Of a stretch of 32,734 nt of DNA, positions 24,285-32,603 are shown piece after piece; positions within the stretch are counted from its first letter, which is position 1, and each line of letters begins with the position of its first letter. The stretch spans positions 1 through 32,734 of the forward strand of contig JAFDAW010000006.1 of assembly GCA_019313605.1 (NCBI GenBank), given 5' to 3'. The notes beneath the pieces were generated by a model that was not told the origin of the DNA, ran no database searches, and was given only the letters and a program-made list of their open reading frames with translations. Source of the stretch: Deltaproteobacteria bacterium (GTDB taxonomy: Bacteria; Myxococcota_A; UBA9160; SMWR01). The translations under genes were made by a program, and so were the position numbers.

Positions 24285-25543
24285 TGGATCGTATCCTGAT
24301 TCGCGGTGGCACACGGCTCAACGGAGAAATTCGGGCTTCGGGCTCGAAGAACTCGACCCTGGCTCTGATGGCCGCGGCATTGTTGGCCGACAGCGAAGTC
24401 ATCCTCCGCAACGTTCCGCGGCTGCGCGATGTCGAGACGATGTTGGAGATCTTGCGCGCTCTCGGAGCTTCCGCGGACTGGGCAGAGGGGGACGAACAGA
24501 GCCTCCGGATCGACCCGACGACGCTCAATCAGCCAGAGGCCCCCTACGATCTGGTCCGCAAGATGCGCGCGTCGTTCATGGTGCTGGGGCCTTTGCTGGC
24601 GCGCTTCGGCAGCGCTCGGGTTTCCGAGCCGGGTGGTTGCGCGATTGGCGTGCGGCCCGTCGATCAGCACCTCAAGGGATTGGCGGCCCTCGGCGCGAAG
24701 ATTCGACTCGACCACGGTTATGTGGAGGCCACGGCCGCCGAACTCAGCGGCGGGCGAGTGGCTTTCGATTTGACGACGGTCAACGGGACACAGAACGTCA
24801 TGATGGCGGCCACCCTCGCGCGCGGGGAGACTGTGATCGAGAACGCCGCCCGAGAGCCCGAGGTGGTGGAACTCGCGGCGGTGCTCAGCGCGATGGGCGC
24901 CGAAATCGAGGGAGCCGGAAGCGATCACGTGGTCATCCGCGGAGTCGAGTCCCTGAGCGGCACCGAGCACTCGGTCGCCGGTGACCGGATCGAGGCCGGC
25001 ACTCTGCTCGCCGCGGGGCTCATCACTGGCGGCGATGTCCGCGTCACGGGCGTGAAACCCGAATTCATGGAATCGACCCTCGAAAAATTTCGCGAAGCCG
25101 GAGCGGAAATCGAAACGGACGAGGGGACTGTGCGGGCTCGGATGGCGGGCCCCGTGCAACCGCTACGGGCCGTTACGGCGCCGTTTCCGGGCTTTCCGAC
25201 CGACATGCAGGCCCAGTTGATGGCCGTCTTGACGGTGGCCGAGGGCTCGAGCGTCGTCGTCGAGCAGGTTTTCGAGAATCGATTCATGCACGTTCCCGAG
25301 TTCCAGCGGCTGGGGGCGGATATTTCTGTTTCCGGCCGTTCCGCGCATATTCGCGGCGTTCCCCGGCTAATGGGGGCGCCGGTGATGGCGACGGATCTGC
25401 GGGCTTCGGCGGGGCTAATTGTGGCTGCGCTCGCTGCAGAGGGTGACACGGTGGTGAATCGCGTCTATCACATTGACCGAGGTTACGAGCGCATCGAGGC
25501 GAAACTTCGCGCGCTCGGAGCCGAAATCAAGCGGGAGAAATAA
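24284..25543 (+). CDS. murA: UDP-N-acetylglucosamine 1-carboxyvinyltransferase
   Basis: 419 residues, the usual length. First committed step of peptidoglycan synthesis: enolpyruvyl transfer from PEP to UDP-GlcNAc. ASGSKNSTLALMAA contains the K22-N23 pair, and C119 in EPGGCAIGVRPVDQHLKG is the catalytic/fosfomycin-binding cysteine, so sensitivity to that inhibitor class is not ruled out by the active site. The ATG overlaps the prmC stop by one base (TGATG). prmC-murA-his is a typical deltaproteobacterial order. Confidence 0.97.
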   Translation: MDRILIRGGTRLNGEIRASGSKNSTLALMAAALLADSEVILRNVPRLRDVETMLEILRALGASADWAEGDEQSLRIDPTTLNQPEAPYDLVRKMRASFMVLGPLLARFGSARVSEPGGCAIGVRPVDQHLKGLAALGAKIRLDHGYVEATAAELSGGRVAFDLTTVNGTQNVMMAATLARGETVIENAAREPEVVELAAVLSAMGAEIEGAGSDHVVIRGVESLSGTEHSVAGDRIEAGTLLAAGLITGGDVRVTGVKPEFMESTLEKFREAGAEIETDEGTVRARMAGPVQPLRAVTAPFPGFPTDMQAQLMAVLTVAEGSSVVVEQVFENRFMHVPEFQRLGADISVSGRSAHIRGVPRLMGAPVMATDLRASAGLIVAALAAEGDTVVNRVYHIDRGYERIEAKLRALGAEIKREK

Positions 25544-25545
25544 GT

Positions 25546-26931
25546 ATGGCGAGTCGTCCCAAAGCCAAGGGAATCCTTCCGGTCCTGCGTACGGATAGCC
25601 CCGATTTCGAAAAGGAATTCGCACACCTGGTCGATCGTCGTCACAGCGATGTCGACGATGTCGAAAAAACCGTCCGCAAGATCATCGAGCGCGTTCGAGA
25701 GGGCGGCGACGATGACCTGCTCGCCCTGGTGCGCAAACACGACCAGTCGAAGATCGCGAACATCAAGAAGCTCGAAGTCAGCAACGAGGAGATGGAGGAA
25801 GCGGGCGAGCTGATCGACCCGGCCGATCGCGCCGCGCTCGGCAAATCCGCGATGCGGGTGAGGGAATTCCACCGCAAGCGCATCCCCTCCAGCTGGGAAG
25901 TCCGCGAGGAGGGAGGAGGCACGTTCGGACACCGCGTGCGCCCGCTCGAGCGGGCGGGCCTCTACGTGCCCGGCGGCAAGGCCGCCTACCCGTCGAGCGT
26001 GATCATGAACGCGGTTCCGGCTTCGGTCGTCGAGGTGCCCGAGATCATCATGGCAACGCCCGCGCTGCCCGACGGCTCGGTGCGACCCGAAGTCTTGATC
26101 GCCGCCAAGGTCGCGGGCGTTCACCGCATCTTCAAGATGGGTGGTGCTCAGGCGATCGCCGCGTTGGCCTATGGAACCGAGACCGTTCCGCGCGTCGACA
26201 AGATCGTGGGTCCGGGAAATGTGTATGTGGCGACCGCGAAGCGCCTGGTGTTCGGAGACGTTGCGATCGAAAGCGAAGCCGGACCTTCGGAGGTGTTGAT
26301 CGTTGCGGATCGCAGCGCCACGCCCGCCTGGTTGGCGGCGGATTTGATTTCTCAGGCCGAACACGACGAACTCGCGAGTGCAATCCTGGTCACGACTGCG
26401 GCCTCGATGGTCGCTCGTGTCCAGGAACAGATCGCGAAGCAACTCAAGACGCTCGATCGCGCCAGTGTGGCCAAGCAGTCTCTTTCGAAGCGCGGCGCGA
26501 TCATCGTGGCGAAGAAGATGGACGAGTGCATCGAGCTTTCGAACCGCTACGCGCCGGAGCACCTGGTGATCTCCGTCGACGACCCGGAGGGGATTTCAAA
26601 GCAGGTTACGAACGCGGGTGCGATATTCCTGGGTCACTACACGCCGGTTGCAGTCGGCGACTACATCGCTGGACCGAACCACGTGCTTCCCACGGGTGGA
26701 ACCGCGCGCTTCTTCTCGCCGCTGGGTGTCGATGACTTCCTCAAGCGCACGAGCGTCACGCGCTTCGAGCCGCCCAAGCTTCGAGAACTCGGCGCGGACG
26801 TGATTCGCCTGGCCGCGATGGAGGGGTTCACGGGACACGGCACTTCCATCGATCTTCGACTACAGAAGATCAGACGTGCGCGGCGCGAACGCGAAGCGGC
26901 GCGAGATGCAGACGCGGAGGCTGAAGTATGA
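25546..26931 (+). CDS. hisD: Histidinol dehydrogenase
   Basis: 461 residues. Zn- and NAD-dependent oxidation of histidinol to histidine, the last two steps of the pathway. RAGLYVPGGKAAYPSSVIM (136-154) and VDKIVGPGNVYVATAKR are family signatures; zinc ligands Q270 and H273 are in ISQAEHDE; the catalytic pair is in APEHL; the C-terminal His lies in MEGFTGHGTSIDLR. It starts two bases after murA. About 25 residues at the N-terminus and a charged C-terminal tail are extra relative to E. coli HisD. hisG, often between murA and hisD, is absent. Confidence 0.97.
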   Translation: MASRPKAKGILPVLRTDSPDFEKEFAHLVDRRHSDVDDVEKTVRKIIERVREGGDDDLLALVRKHDQSKIANIKKLEVSNEEMEEAGELIDPADRAALGKSAMRVREFHRKRIPSSWEVREEGGGTFGHRVRPLERAGLYVPGGKAAYPSSVIMNAVPASVVEVPEIIMATPALPDGSVRPEVLIAAKVAGVHRIFKMGGAQAIAALAYGTETVPRVDKIVGPGNVYVATAKRLVFGDVAIESEAGPSEVLIVADRSATPAWLAADLISQAEHDELASAILVTTAASMVARVQEQIAKQLKTLDRASVAKQSLSKRGAIIVAKKMDECIELSNRYAPEHLVISVDDPEGISKQVTNAGAIFLGHYTPVAVGDYIAGPNHVLPTGGTARFFSPLGVDDFLKRTSVTRFEPPKLRELGADVIRLAAMEGFTGHGTSIDLRLQKIRRARREREAARDADAEAEV

Positions 26932-27527
26932 GCGATGCGCAACGGCGCTCGGCATCCATCGAGCGAAAGACCAAAGAAACCGAAATCAACGTCCAGTTCG
27001 TCATCGACGGATCTGGCGAATACGAAATCGATACCGGGATTGCGTTCTTCGATCACATGCTCCAAAGCTTTACCCGACACGGCGCGTTCGATCTACGCCT
27101 TGCCGCCAAGGGTGATCTCGAAGTCGATACCCACCACACCATCGAGGATGTCGGGATTACACTCGGCCAGGCGTTTCGCGAAGCACTCGGCTCGGCGGCG
27201 GGAATCCGACGCTACGGATCGATCTCGCTTCCGATGGCGGAGTCGAAGCTCGAAATCGCACTCGATATTTCGAATCGGCCCTACCTCGTCTACCGGGTGG
27301 ATCTCGCGAACGATCGCATCGGCAGTTTCGACGCGTCTCTGACGGAGGATTTTCTCTACGCGTTCTCGCAGAACGCGGGGGTCGATCTGCACGTGGAACT
27401 CGCATACGGGAAGAATCCCCACCACGTAGTGGAAGCCATCTTCAAGGGGTTCGCGCGAGCCCTGCGAGCGGCGGTGGAAATCGATCCGCGCGTGAAGGGC
27501 TTGCCGACCGTGAAGGGCGCGCTGTAA
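26928..27527 (+). CDS. hisB: Imidazoleglycerol-phosphate dehydratase
   Basis: 199 residues, monofunctional (no phosphatase domain). ERKTKETEI at the N-terminus, FFDHMLQSFTRHG, DTHHTIEDVGITLG (H69, H70, E73) and KNPHHVVEAIFKGFARAL supply the Mn2+ ligands. The usual PMDEAL-type motif reads PMAES (102-106), a small deviation near the active site. Start ATG 26928 overlaps the hisD stop by four bases. Confidence 0.96.
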   Translation: MSDAQRRSASIERKTKETEINVQFVIDGSGEYEIDTGIAFFDHMLQSFTRHGAFDLRLAAKGDLEVDTHHTIEDVGITLGQAFREALGSAAGIRRYGSISLPMAESKLEIALDISNRPYLVYRVDLANDRIGSFDASLTEDFLYAFSQNAGVDLHVELAYGKNPHHVVEAIFKGFARALRAAVEIDPRVKGLPTVKGAL

Positions 27528-27537
27528 TCCAGCCACC

Positions 27538-28182
27538 ATGAGCGCTTCCCCCCGAATCGCAGTCGTCGACTTCGGCGCAGGCAATCTGCGCAGTGTCGCG
27601 AAGGCCCTGGAGCGGTCCGGTATGAATCCGGACGTCACCGCAGATCCAGCGGCCGTGAACCGTGCAGATGGCGTCGTGCTGCCGGGTGTGGGGGCCTTCG
27701 CGGATGCGGTGGCGAGCCTGGCCAAGAGCGGTCTGGACGATGCGGTGCGCGATCGGCTTGCCGCCCGGCGCCCCTACCTCGGGCTTTGCCTGGGACTTCA
27801 GGTGCTCTTCGATGAAGGTGACGAGCACGGCGTGACGCCCGGCCTCGGGGTCTTGCCGGGCCGGGTCGAGCGCTTTCCCGATCAAACGCCGGATGGGGAG
27901 CAGCTGCGGGTACCCCACATCGGCTGGAACACCGTGAAGTTCAGCGGGGATCACCCGATGTTGTCGAGACTTCCCGACGAAGACTGCTTCTACTTTGTAC
28001 ACTCCTATCGCGCGATTCCGAATCGCGCATCTGATGTCGTCGGCCGGGTCGATTACGGTGGAGAGTTTGCCGCTGCGGTTGCCCGGGAGGGAATGTTCGC
28101 CGTGCAGTTTCACCCGGAAAAGAGCCAGTCAGCGGGTCGCCGCCTGCTCGACGCGTACGCGTTCTGGGTTTCGGGATCCTGA
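27538..28182 (+). CDS. hisH: Imidazole glycerol phosphate synthase, glutaminase subunit
   Basis: 214 residues. Class I glutamine amidotransferase supplying ammonia to HisF. The nucleophile is C84 in YLGLCLGLQVLF; the His-Glu pair is in AVQFHPEKSQSAG near the C-terminus. VVDFGAGNLRSV opens the protein as in other HisH. Its partner hisF is two genes further on; a lipoprotein gene and hisA intervene. ATG 27538 lies ten bases after hisB. Confidence 0.96.
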   Translation: MSASPRIAVVDFGAGNLRSVAKALERSGMNPDVTADPAAVNRADGVVLPGVGAFADAVASLAKSGLDDAVRDRLAARRPYLGLCLGLQVLFDEGDEHGVTPGLGVLPGRVERFPDQTPDGEQLRVPHIGWNTVKFSGDHPMLSRLPDEDCFYFVHSYRAIPNRASDVVGRVDYGGEFAAAVAREGMFAVQFHPEKSQSAGRRLLDAYAFWVSGS

Positions 28183-28826
28183 TGCGTGCCCGCGGACTCG
28201 TCGCCGTTGCAGCAGTGCTCGCACTCGCGGGTTGCTCGGTCATTCGCCCCGCGCCGGTCGTGCAGAACCAGACCCTGAAGATTCCGCAGGGATCGTTGAA
28301 GCGCATCGCCGTACTGCCGTTCAGCCACAGGGATACCATGCGTCCCAGCGCCGAAGCGGGTGCAACCAGTCCGGAGATTGCCGCCGAACTGGTGGCTCGC
28401 TTCATCACCGAGTCGATGGGCAAACGCGGCATCGATGTGATCCCCGCGAGTGATCTCTCGACCGCGCTCAACGCCCAGGGGTTGAAGCCGATGGACATCA
28501 ACCCGAGAACCGCCGCTGACCTGGCGGCTGCGAAGTTCGGGGCGACCGCGATCATGATCGGTCAGGTTTCGCGCTACCGGGAGCGCCAGGGTGAGAGGTT
28601 TGGGTCGACGGGTGCGGCGAGCGTGGCCTTCACCGCGTCGATCTACACCACCGATCCCGTACAGCGTATCTGGACTTCAAAATTCGACGAAACCCAGCGC
28701 GCGCTCTCGGAGCACATCGTCAACGCCCGGCGCTACCCGGGTGGCGGCCTGCGATGGCTCACCGCTGCCGAACTCGCGCAGTGGGGGGCGGATTCCGCGA
28801 TCGCCACACTGCCCCCCGTACGCTGA
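28182..28826 (+). CDS. Putative lipoprotein inserted in the his operon
   Basis: 214 residues. A short basic N-terminus, hydrophobic core and lipobox LAGC (C18) define a lipoprotein signal. The mature part has KRIAVLPFSHRD near the start, ATAIMIGQVSRYRER in the middle, and regions like AAELVARFITESMGKRGIDVIPASDL, reminiscent of the CsgG/LpoB/GNA1162 group of outer-membrane-associated lipoproteins; no closer call is possible by eye. The ATG overlaps the hisH stop by one base (TGATG) and 16 bases separate it from hisA, so it is cotranscribed with histidine genes though no role in that pathway is evident. Confidence 0.82.
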   Translation: MRARGLVAVAAVLALAGCSVIRPAPVVQNQTLKIPQGSLKRIAVLPFSHRDTMRPSAEAGATSPEIAAELVARFITESMGKRGIDVIPASDLSTALNAQGLKPMDINPRTAADLAAAKFGATAIMIGQVSRYRERQGERFGSTGAASVAFTASIYTTDPVQRIWTSKFDETQRALSEHIVNARRYPGGGLRWLTAAELAQWGADSAIATLPPVR

Positions 28827-28842
28827 GCCGAGGCACCTGATC

Positions 28843-29583
28843 GTGACGAATTTCGAATTCATACCTGCGATCGACGTTCTCGGTGGGCGCTGCGTGCAAC
28901 TCGCGCAGGGAAAATACGATCGCGCAACCGTATTCGACGATGACCCGGTAGCGGTAGCTGCGCGCTTTGCCGCGCATCCGATCCGGCGCCTTCACGTCGT
29001 GGATCTCGACGGTGCGAAGGAGGGTCGGCGCCAGAACGCTGACGTCATTCGGCAGATTTCCGAGCAGATGGGTTCCGTACCCGTCGAGCTCGGTGGGGGT
29101 TTGCGTACGCTGGCGGCGATTGAAGATGCACTCGGCAGTGGTGTGGAGCGCGCCATTCTCGGGACGGTCGCGCTGCGCGATCCCGATCTGGTCGTCGAAG
29201 CGTGCGGCAAGTTTCCCGGTCAGATTGCGGTTGGGATCGATGCAAAGGACGGCCGGGTTGCGGTGGAAGGCTGGCTCGATGAGAGCGAGACGACCGCGAT
29301 CGAACTCGCGCGCCGTTTCGAAAACGCCGGAGTCGCCGCAATCATCTACACCGACATCACGCGCGATGGAATGCTCAGCGGGCCCAATCTCGAAGAGACC
29401 GCCGCACTCGCGCGTGCGATCGCGATCCCTGTGATCGCTTCCGGTGGGATGAGTTCGGAAGAAGACGTGCTGCGCGCCGCGTCCTGCGCGGACGGCATCA
29501 TCGCAGGCGCAATTGTCGGAACCGCGGTCTACACGGGCGCGGTCGACATCGGTCGGGTATTGGAGAAACTCTCGTGCTCCTGA
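28843..29583 (+). CDS. hisA: ProFAR isomerase (HisA)
   Basis: 246 residues from GTG 28843 (GAGG at 28830-28833 upstream); the frame is open further back into the lipoprotein gene but that part is overlap. TIM-barrel isomerase of the fourth histidine step. Catalytic D11 in IPAIDVLGGRCVQL, phosphate loop VELGGGLRT, the second aspartate in IYTDITRDGML, and the C-terminal phosphate site VIASGGMSSEED. PriA-type dual function cannot be judged by eye. Confidence 0.96.
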   Translation: MTNFEFIPAIDVLGGRCVQLAQGKYDRATVFDDDPVAVAARFAAHPIRRLHVVDLDGAKEGRRQNADVIRQISEQMGSVPVELGGGLRTLAAIEDALGSGVERAILGTVALRDPDLVVEACGKFPGQIAVGIDAKDGRVAVEGWLDESETTAIELARRFENAGVAAIIYTDITRDGMLSGPNLEETAALARAIAIPVIASGGMSSEEDVLRAASCADGIIAGAIVGTAVYTGAVDIGRVLEKLSCS

Positions 29584-30365
29584 AGCGGATCATTCCCTGC
29601 CTGGATGTCGACAAGGGCCGCGTCGTGAAGGGCGTGAAGTACGTCGACCACGTCGATGCGGGCGACCCGGTCGAGGTCGCGCAAATGTACGACGCCCAGG
29701 AGGCCGACGAGATTACCTTTCTCGATATCACGGCCAGCCACGAAGGCCGCGGGATTTTGCTCGATGTCGTTACGCGAACCGCCGAGACGGTTTTCATGCC
29801 GTTGACGGTGGGAGGTGGCGTGCGTTCACTCGCCGATATCCGCGACTTGTTGAATGCGGGGGCCGACAAGGTTTCGATCATGACCGCCGCGGTTGAGAAT
29901 CCGGATCTCGTAGGAGAGGCCGCCGTGAAGATCGGCAGTGCGAATCTGGTGGTCGCCATCGATGCCCGCGCCCGATCGGATGGGGACGGCTGGGAAGTCT
30001 GCACCCATGGCGGGCGGCGCCCGACCGGAATCGACGCGGTCGAATGGGCGGCGAAGATGGCGCAGCTGGGCGCCGGAGAGATCCTGCTCACGAGCATGGA
30101 TTGCGATGGCACCAAAGGCGGCTACGCGCTCGAGATGCTGCGGGCGGTCTCCGACGCGGTGAGTATCCCGGTGATCGCCTCTGGCGGTGGCGGCAGCGCA
30201 GACGACCTCGCGCAGGCCCTGGATGATGGCCCCGCGGGGGGGCACTCTCAGGCCGCTTTGGCCGCATCGATCTTCCATTTTCACGAAACCACCGTTCCGG
30301 ACGTCAAACGCCGACTGCTCGAGCTCGGAATCCCGGTTCGCAAGCCGTCGCCGGCTGCTGGTTGA
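29574..30365 (+). CDS. hisF: Imidazole glycerol phosphate synthase, cyclase subunit
   Basis: 263 residues. TIM-barrel cyclase that takes ammonia from HisH. RIIPCLDVDKGRVVKGV contains catalytic D11; PLTVGGGVRS and VIASGGGGSADD are the phosphate-binding loops; ILLTSMDCDGTKGGY carries the second aspartate. The GTG start lies inside hisA (10-base overlap). It is the last his gene of the cluster; hisG, hisC, hisE, hisI and hisN are not in the window. Confidence 0.97.
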   Translation: MLLKRIIPCLDVDKGRVVKGVKYVDHVDAGDPVEVAQMYDAQEADEITFLDITASHEGRGILLDVVTRTAETVFMPLTVGGGVRSLADIRDLLNAGADKVSIMTAAVENPDLVGEAAVKIGSANLVVAIDARARSDGDGWEVCTHGGRRPTGIDAVEWAAKMAQLGAGEILLTSMDCDGTKGGYALEMLRAVSDAVSIPVIASGGGGSADDLAQALDDGPAGGHSQAALAASIFHFHETTVPDVKRRLLELGIPVRKPSPAAG

Positions 30366-30390
30366 ACGGGGGTGGGGGGTGCGCTAATTT
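30362..30390 (+). promoter_or_regulatory. Candidate promoter for rpsU-dnaG
   Basis: TTGAAC (30362-30367, overlapping the hisF stop), a 17-base spacer that contains GGGGGTGGGGGG, then TAATTT (30385-30390). It lies upstream of the 192-base gap before rpsU. A second possibility is TTGAGT (30420-30425) with GTTAAT (30444-30449). A 5-bp CGCGA/TCGCG hairpin at 30512-30526 falls in the leader. Confidence 0.35.
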
Positions 30391-30557
30391 GGCCTCACAC
30401 TGGGAAGAGTCGAAAGTAGTTGAGTTTCCACGGGTTTTTGCTGGTTAATGAGCGTTGTAGTGGCTCTTATTTTCGACACGGAACCCAACTGAAAACCACT
30501 AACTAAAGGGTCGCGATTCTGTCGCGGCGCCTGTGTACCGGGAGAACAGAACCACTC

Positions 30558-30755
30558 ATGCCCGTGATCAAGGTCCGGGATAACGAGCCTTTCGAAGTCG
30601 CCATGAAGCGCTTCAAGAAGCAATGTGAAAAGGCCGGGATCCTGAGTGAATTGAAGAGACGCGAGTACTACGACAAGCCGAGTGTCCGCAAGAAGAAGAA
30701 GGCTGCGGCCGCTCGAAAACGCGCGCTCAAAAAAATGAGACGCGTATCGAATTAG
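30558..30755 (+). CDS. rpsU: 30S ribosomal protein S21
   Basis: 65 residues. PVIKVRDNEPFEVAMKRFKKQCEKAGILSELKRREYYDKPS followed by a long basic tail (KKKKAAAARKRALKKMRR) is diagnostic. S21 sits near the anti-Shine-Dalgarno end of 16S rRNA and aids initiation. As the first gene of the rpsU-dnaG-(rpoD) macromolecular-synthesis operon it precedes dnaG by 15 bases. GGGAG at about 30540 is a rather distant ribosome-binding site. Confidence 0.97.
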   Translation: MPVIKVRDNEPFEVAMKRFKKQCEKAGILSELKRREYYDKPSVRKKKKAAAARKRALKKMRRVSN

Positions 30756-30770
30756 GGCGAGGCGTATTTT

Positions 30771-32534
30771 TTGAGTCGGATCGCTGACGAGATCATCCAG
30801 GAAGTCCGCGACCGCGTCGACATTGTCGAACTCATCGGTCGCCATCTAACATTGAAGAAATCCGGCCGTAACTACGTCGGACTTTGCCCGTTTCACAGCG
30901 AGAAGACCCCGTCTTTCAACGTCAACTCCGATCGGCAGAGTTTTTACTGCTTCGGCTGCCAAAAGGGCGGCAACGCTTTCACGTTCTTGACGGAAGTCGA
31001 GAACCTGACCTTTCCGGAGGCCGTGCGGACGCTCGCGCGGGAGTGCGGGATCGAAGTTCCCGAGTCGCGTGATGGCGGCGAGCGGAGCAACACCGAAGCC
31101 CTCTATCGGGCAAACGAAATCGCTCAGGCCTGCTACCGCAAAGCCCTGCTCGTGCAGGGCAATCCGGCGCTCCCCTATCTGAAAGCGCGCGGCCTCGGCG
31201 CCGAGGCCATCGAGAAGTTTCAGTTGGGCTATGCGCCCGATTCCTGGGACACCGTCACCAATGCGCTGCGCAGTGAGAGCATCTCGCCCGAAATCGGCGC
31301 GTTGGTCGGCCTGATCGCAGAGCGAAAATCCGGTGGCCACTACGATCGCTTGCGCGATCGCGTCACCTTTCCGATTTGCGACGTGCGCGGTCGAATGATC
31401 GGCTTTGGCGGGCGCGCGATTTCGCCGGAACAGGAACCCAAATACCTCAACACCCCCGAGAGCCCGATCTTTCGCAAGCGCGCGGCGTTCTACGGTTACC
31501 CCGATGCGCTTGCGCCAATCCGCAGCGCTGCGCGCGCCGTAGTCGTCGAAGGTTACTTCGACCGGATCGCGTTGGACCTCGCGGGGGTGAGCTTCGCGGT
31601 TGCGACCTGCGGTACCGCGCTCACACCCGATCACGTCCGAGATCTTCGCCGCCGCACAGGCGAGATCGTGCTGCTCTTCGACGGCGACGAGGCCGGACAG
31701 CGCGCTCTTGAAAAGGCACTGCAGCTATTACTTCCCGAAGGCCTACGCGTGCGGGGCGTGGCACTCCCGGCGGGTGACGACCCCGACAGTTTCTCGGCCC
31801 GAGAGGGGACGAGGGCGCTCGAGGCCCTGGTGGACTCGGCTCCGCCCGCCATCGAAACCGTGATTGCGCGCGTTGCAGCGGGCGGGCACGACACCGCCTG
31901 GAAGACCGCCGATGCCGTGGCCGAAGTCGTGCCGCTGCTGGCGTTGATCCCGGGAGTGGTGGAGCGGAACGAGTACGCGACGCAGCTCGCTCTGGCCGTC
32001 GGAACGCAACCGAGGCACGTCGAAGCGGCGGTGAATTCTCAGCGTCGCGGCGAGGATCCGCGCGACGCCGTATCTGTGCGGCCGCGCAAGAGCGGCCCGG
32101 AAGATCGCATCGCCGCCCAACTCGTGCGCAGCCTGATCGAATATCCGGCGCTCGTCGAGCGCGTATCGACTGACGAACTCCTGACCCTGCTTCCGTCGGG
32201 CCCTGCAGCGGAGATCGTTCGGACGCTCGTGTCGAGGCCGCTGGGCGAGAGGGTGGATGTCGATGCCATCTGCGAGCAGCTCGGAGACGACACGCAAAGG
32301 CTCCTGAGGGAGCTCGCGGCGAACAGTACCGAACTCGATGCTGACACGGCAACGCGTATTTTGGACGATACGATTCAATGGCTGCGAAAGAGGCTGCGCG
32401 ACGAGGAAGCCCGAGCCCTCACACAGCAGCTGCGCGGCGAAGGTGAAGATTGGCGGGCCGTTCTGGAGGCAAAACAGCGCCTCCAGGGACAGCCCGTGCG
32501 ACAGGAGAATCGCCGAACGAATGTAACGACGTGA
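30771..32534 (+). CDS. dnaG: DNA primase
   Basis: 587 residues from TTG 30771, with GAGG eight bases upstream; a TTG start fits the low primase level expected between rpsU and rpoD. N-terminal zinc domain: C39, H42, C60, C63 (LCPFH...YCFGC). RNA polymerase core with YLNTPESPIFRKR and the Toprim acidic residues E260 (VEGYFD) and D304/D306 (FDGDEAGQ). The last 150 or so residues form the helical region that binds the replicative helicase. It makes RNA primers at the replication fork. Confidence 0.96.
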   Translation: MSRIADEIIQEVRDRVDIVELIGRHLTLKKSGRNYVGLCPFHSEKTPSFNVNSDRQSFYCFGCQKGGNAFTFLTEVENLTFPEAVRTLARECGIEVPESRDGGERSNTEALYRANEIAQACYRKALLVQGNPALPYLKARGLGAEAIEKFQLGYAPDSWDTVTNALRSESISPEIGALVGLIAERKSGGHYDRLRDRVTFPICDVRGRMIGFGGRAISPEQEPKYLNTPESPIFRKRAAFYGYPDALAPIRSAARAVVVEGYFDRIALDLAGVSFAVATCGTALTPDHVRDLRRRTGEIVLLFDGDEAGQRALEKALQLLLPEGLRVRGVALPAGDDPDSFSAREGTRALEALVDSAPPAIETVIARVAAGGHDTAWKTADAVAEVVPLLALIPGVVERNEYATQLALAVGTQPRHVEAAVNSQRRGEDPRDAVSVRPRKSGPEDRIAAQLVRSLIEYPALVERVSTDELLTLLPSGPAAEIVRTLVSRPLGERVDVDAICEQLGDDTQRLLRELAANSTELDADTATRILDDTIQWLRKRLRDEEARALTQQLRGEGEDWRAVLEAKQRLQGQPVRQENRRTNVTT

Positions 32535-32603
32535 AGCTCAACGTGGAGTAGCTAGGCTGGAGATCATCTACGGATACAGAGACTGGTAAGGAGCCCTCCC
32601 CCC

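Noticed and set aside
25483..26562. 359-residue reverse-strand open frame
   Set aside because: Antisense shadow of hisD with His/Asp/Arg-rich nonsense composition.
30458..30501. TAGTGG...CCACTA inverted repeat before rpsU
   Set aside because: Six-base arms with a 32-base loop; not distinguishable from chance.
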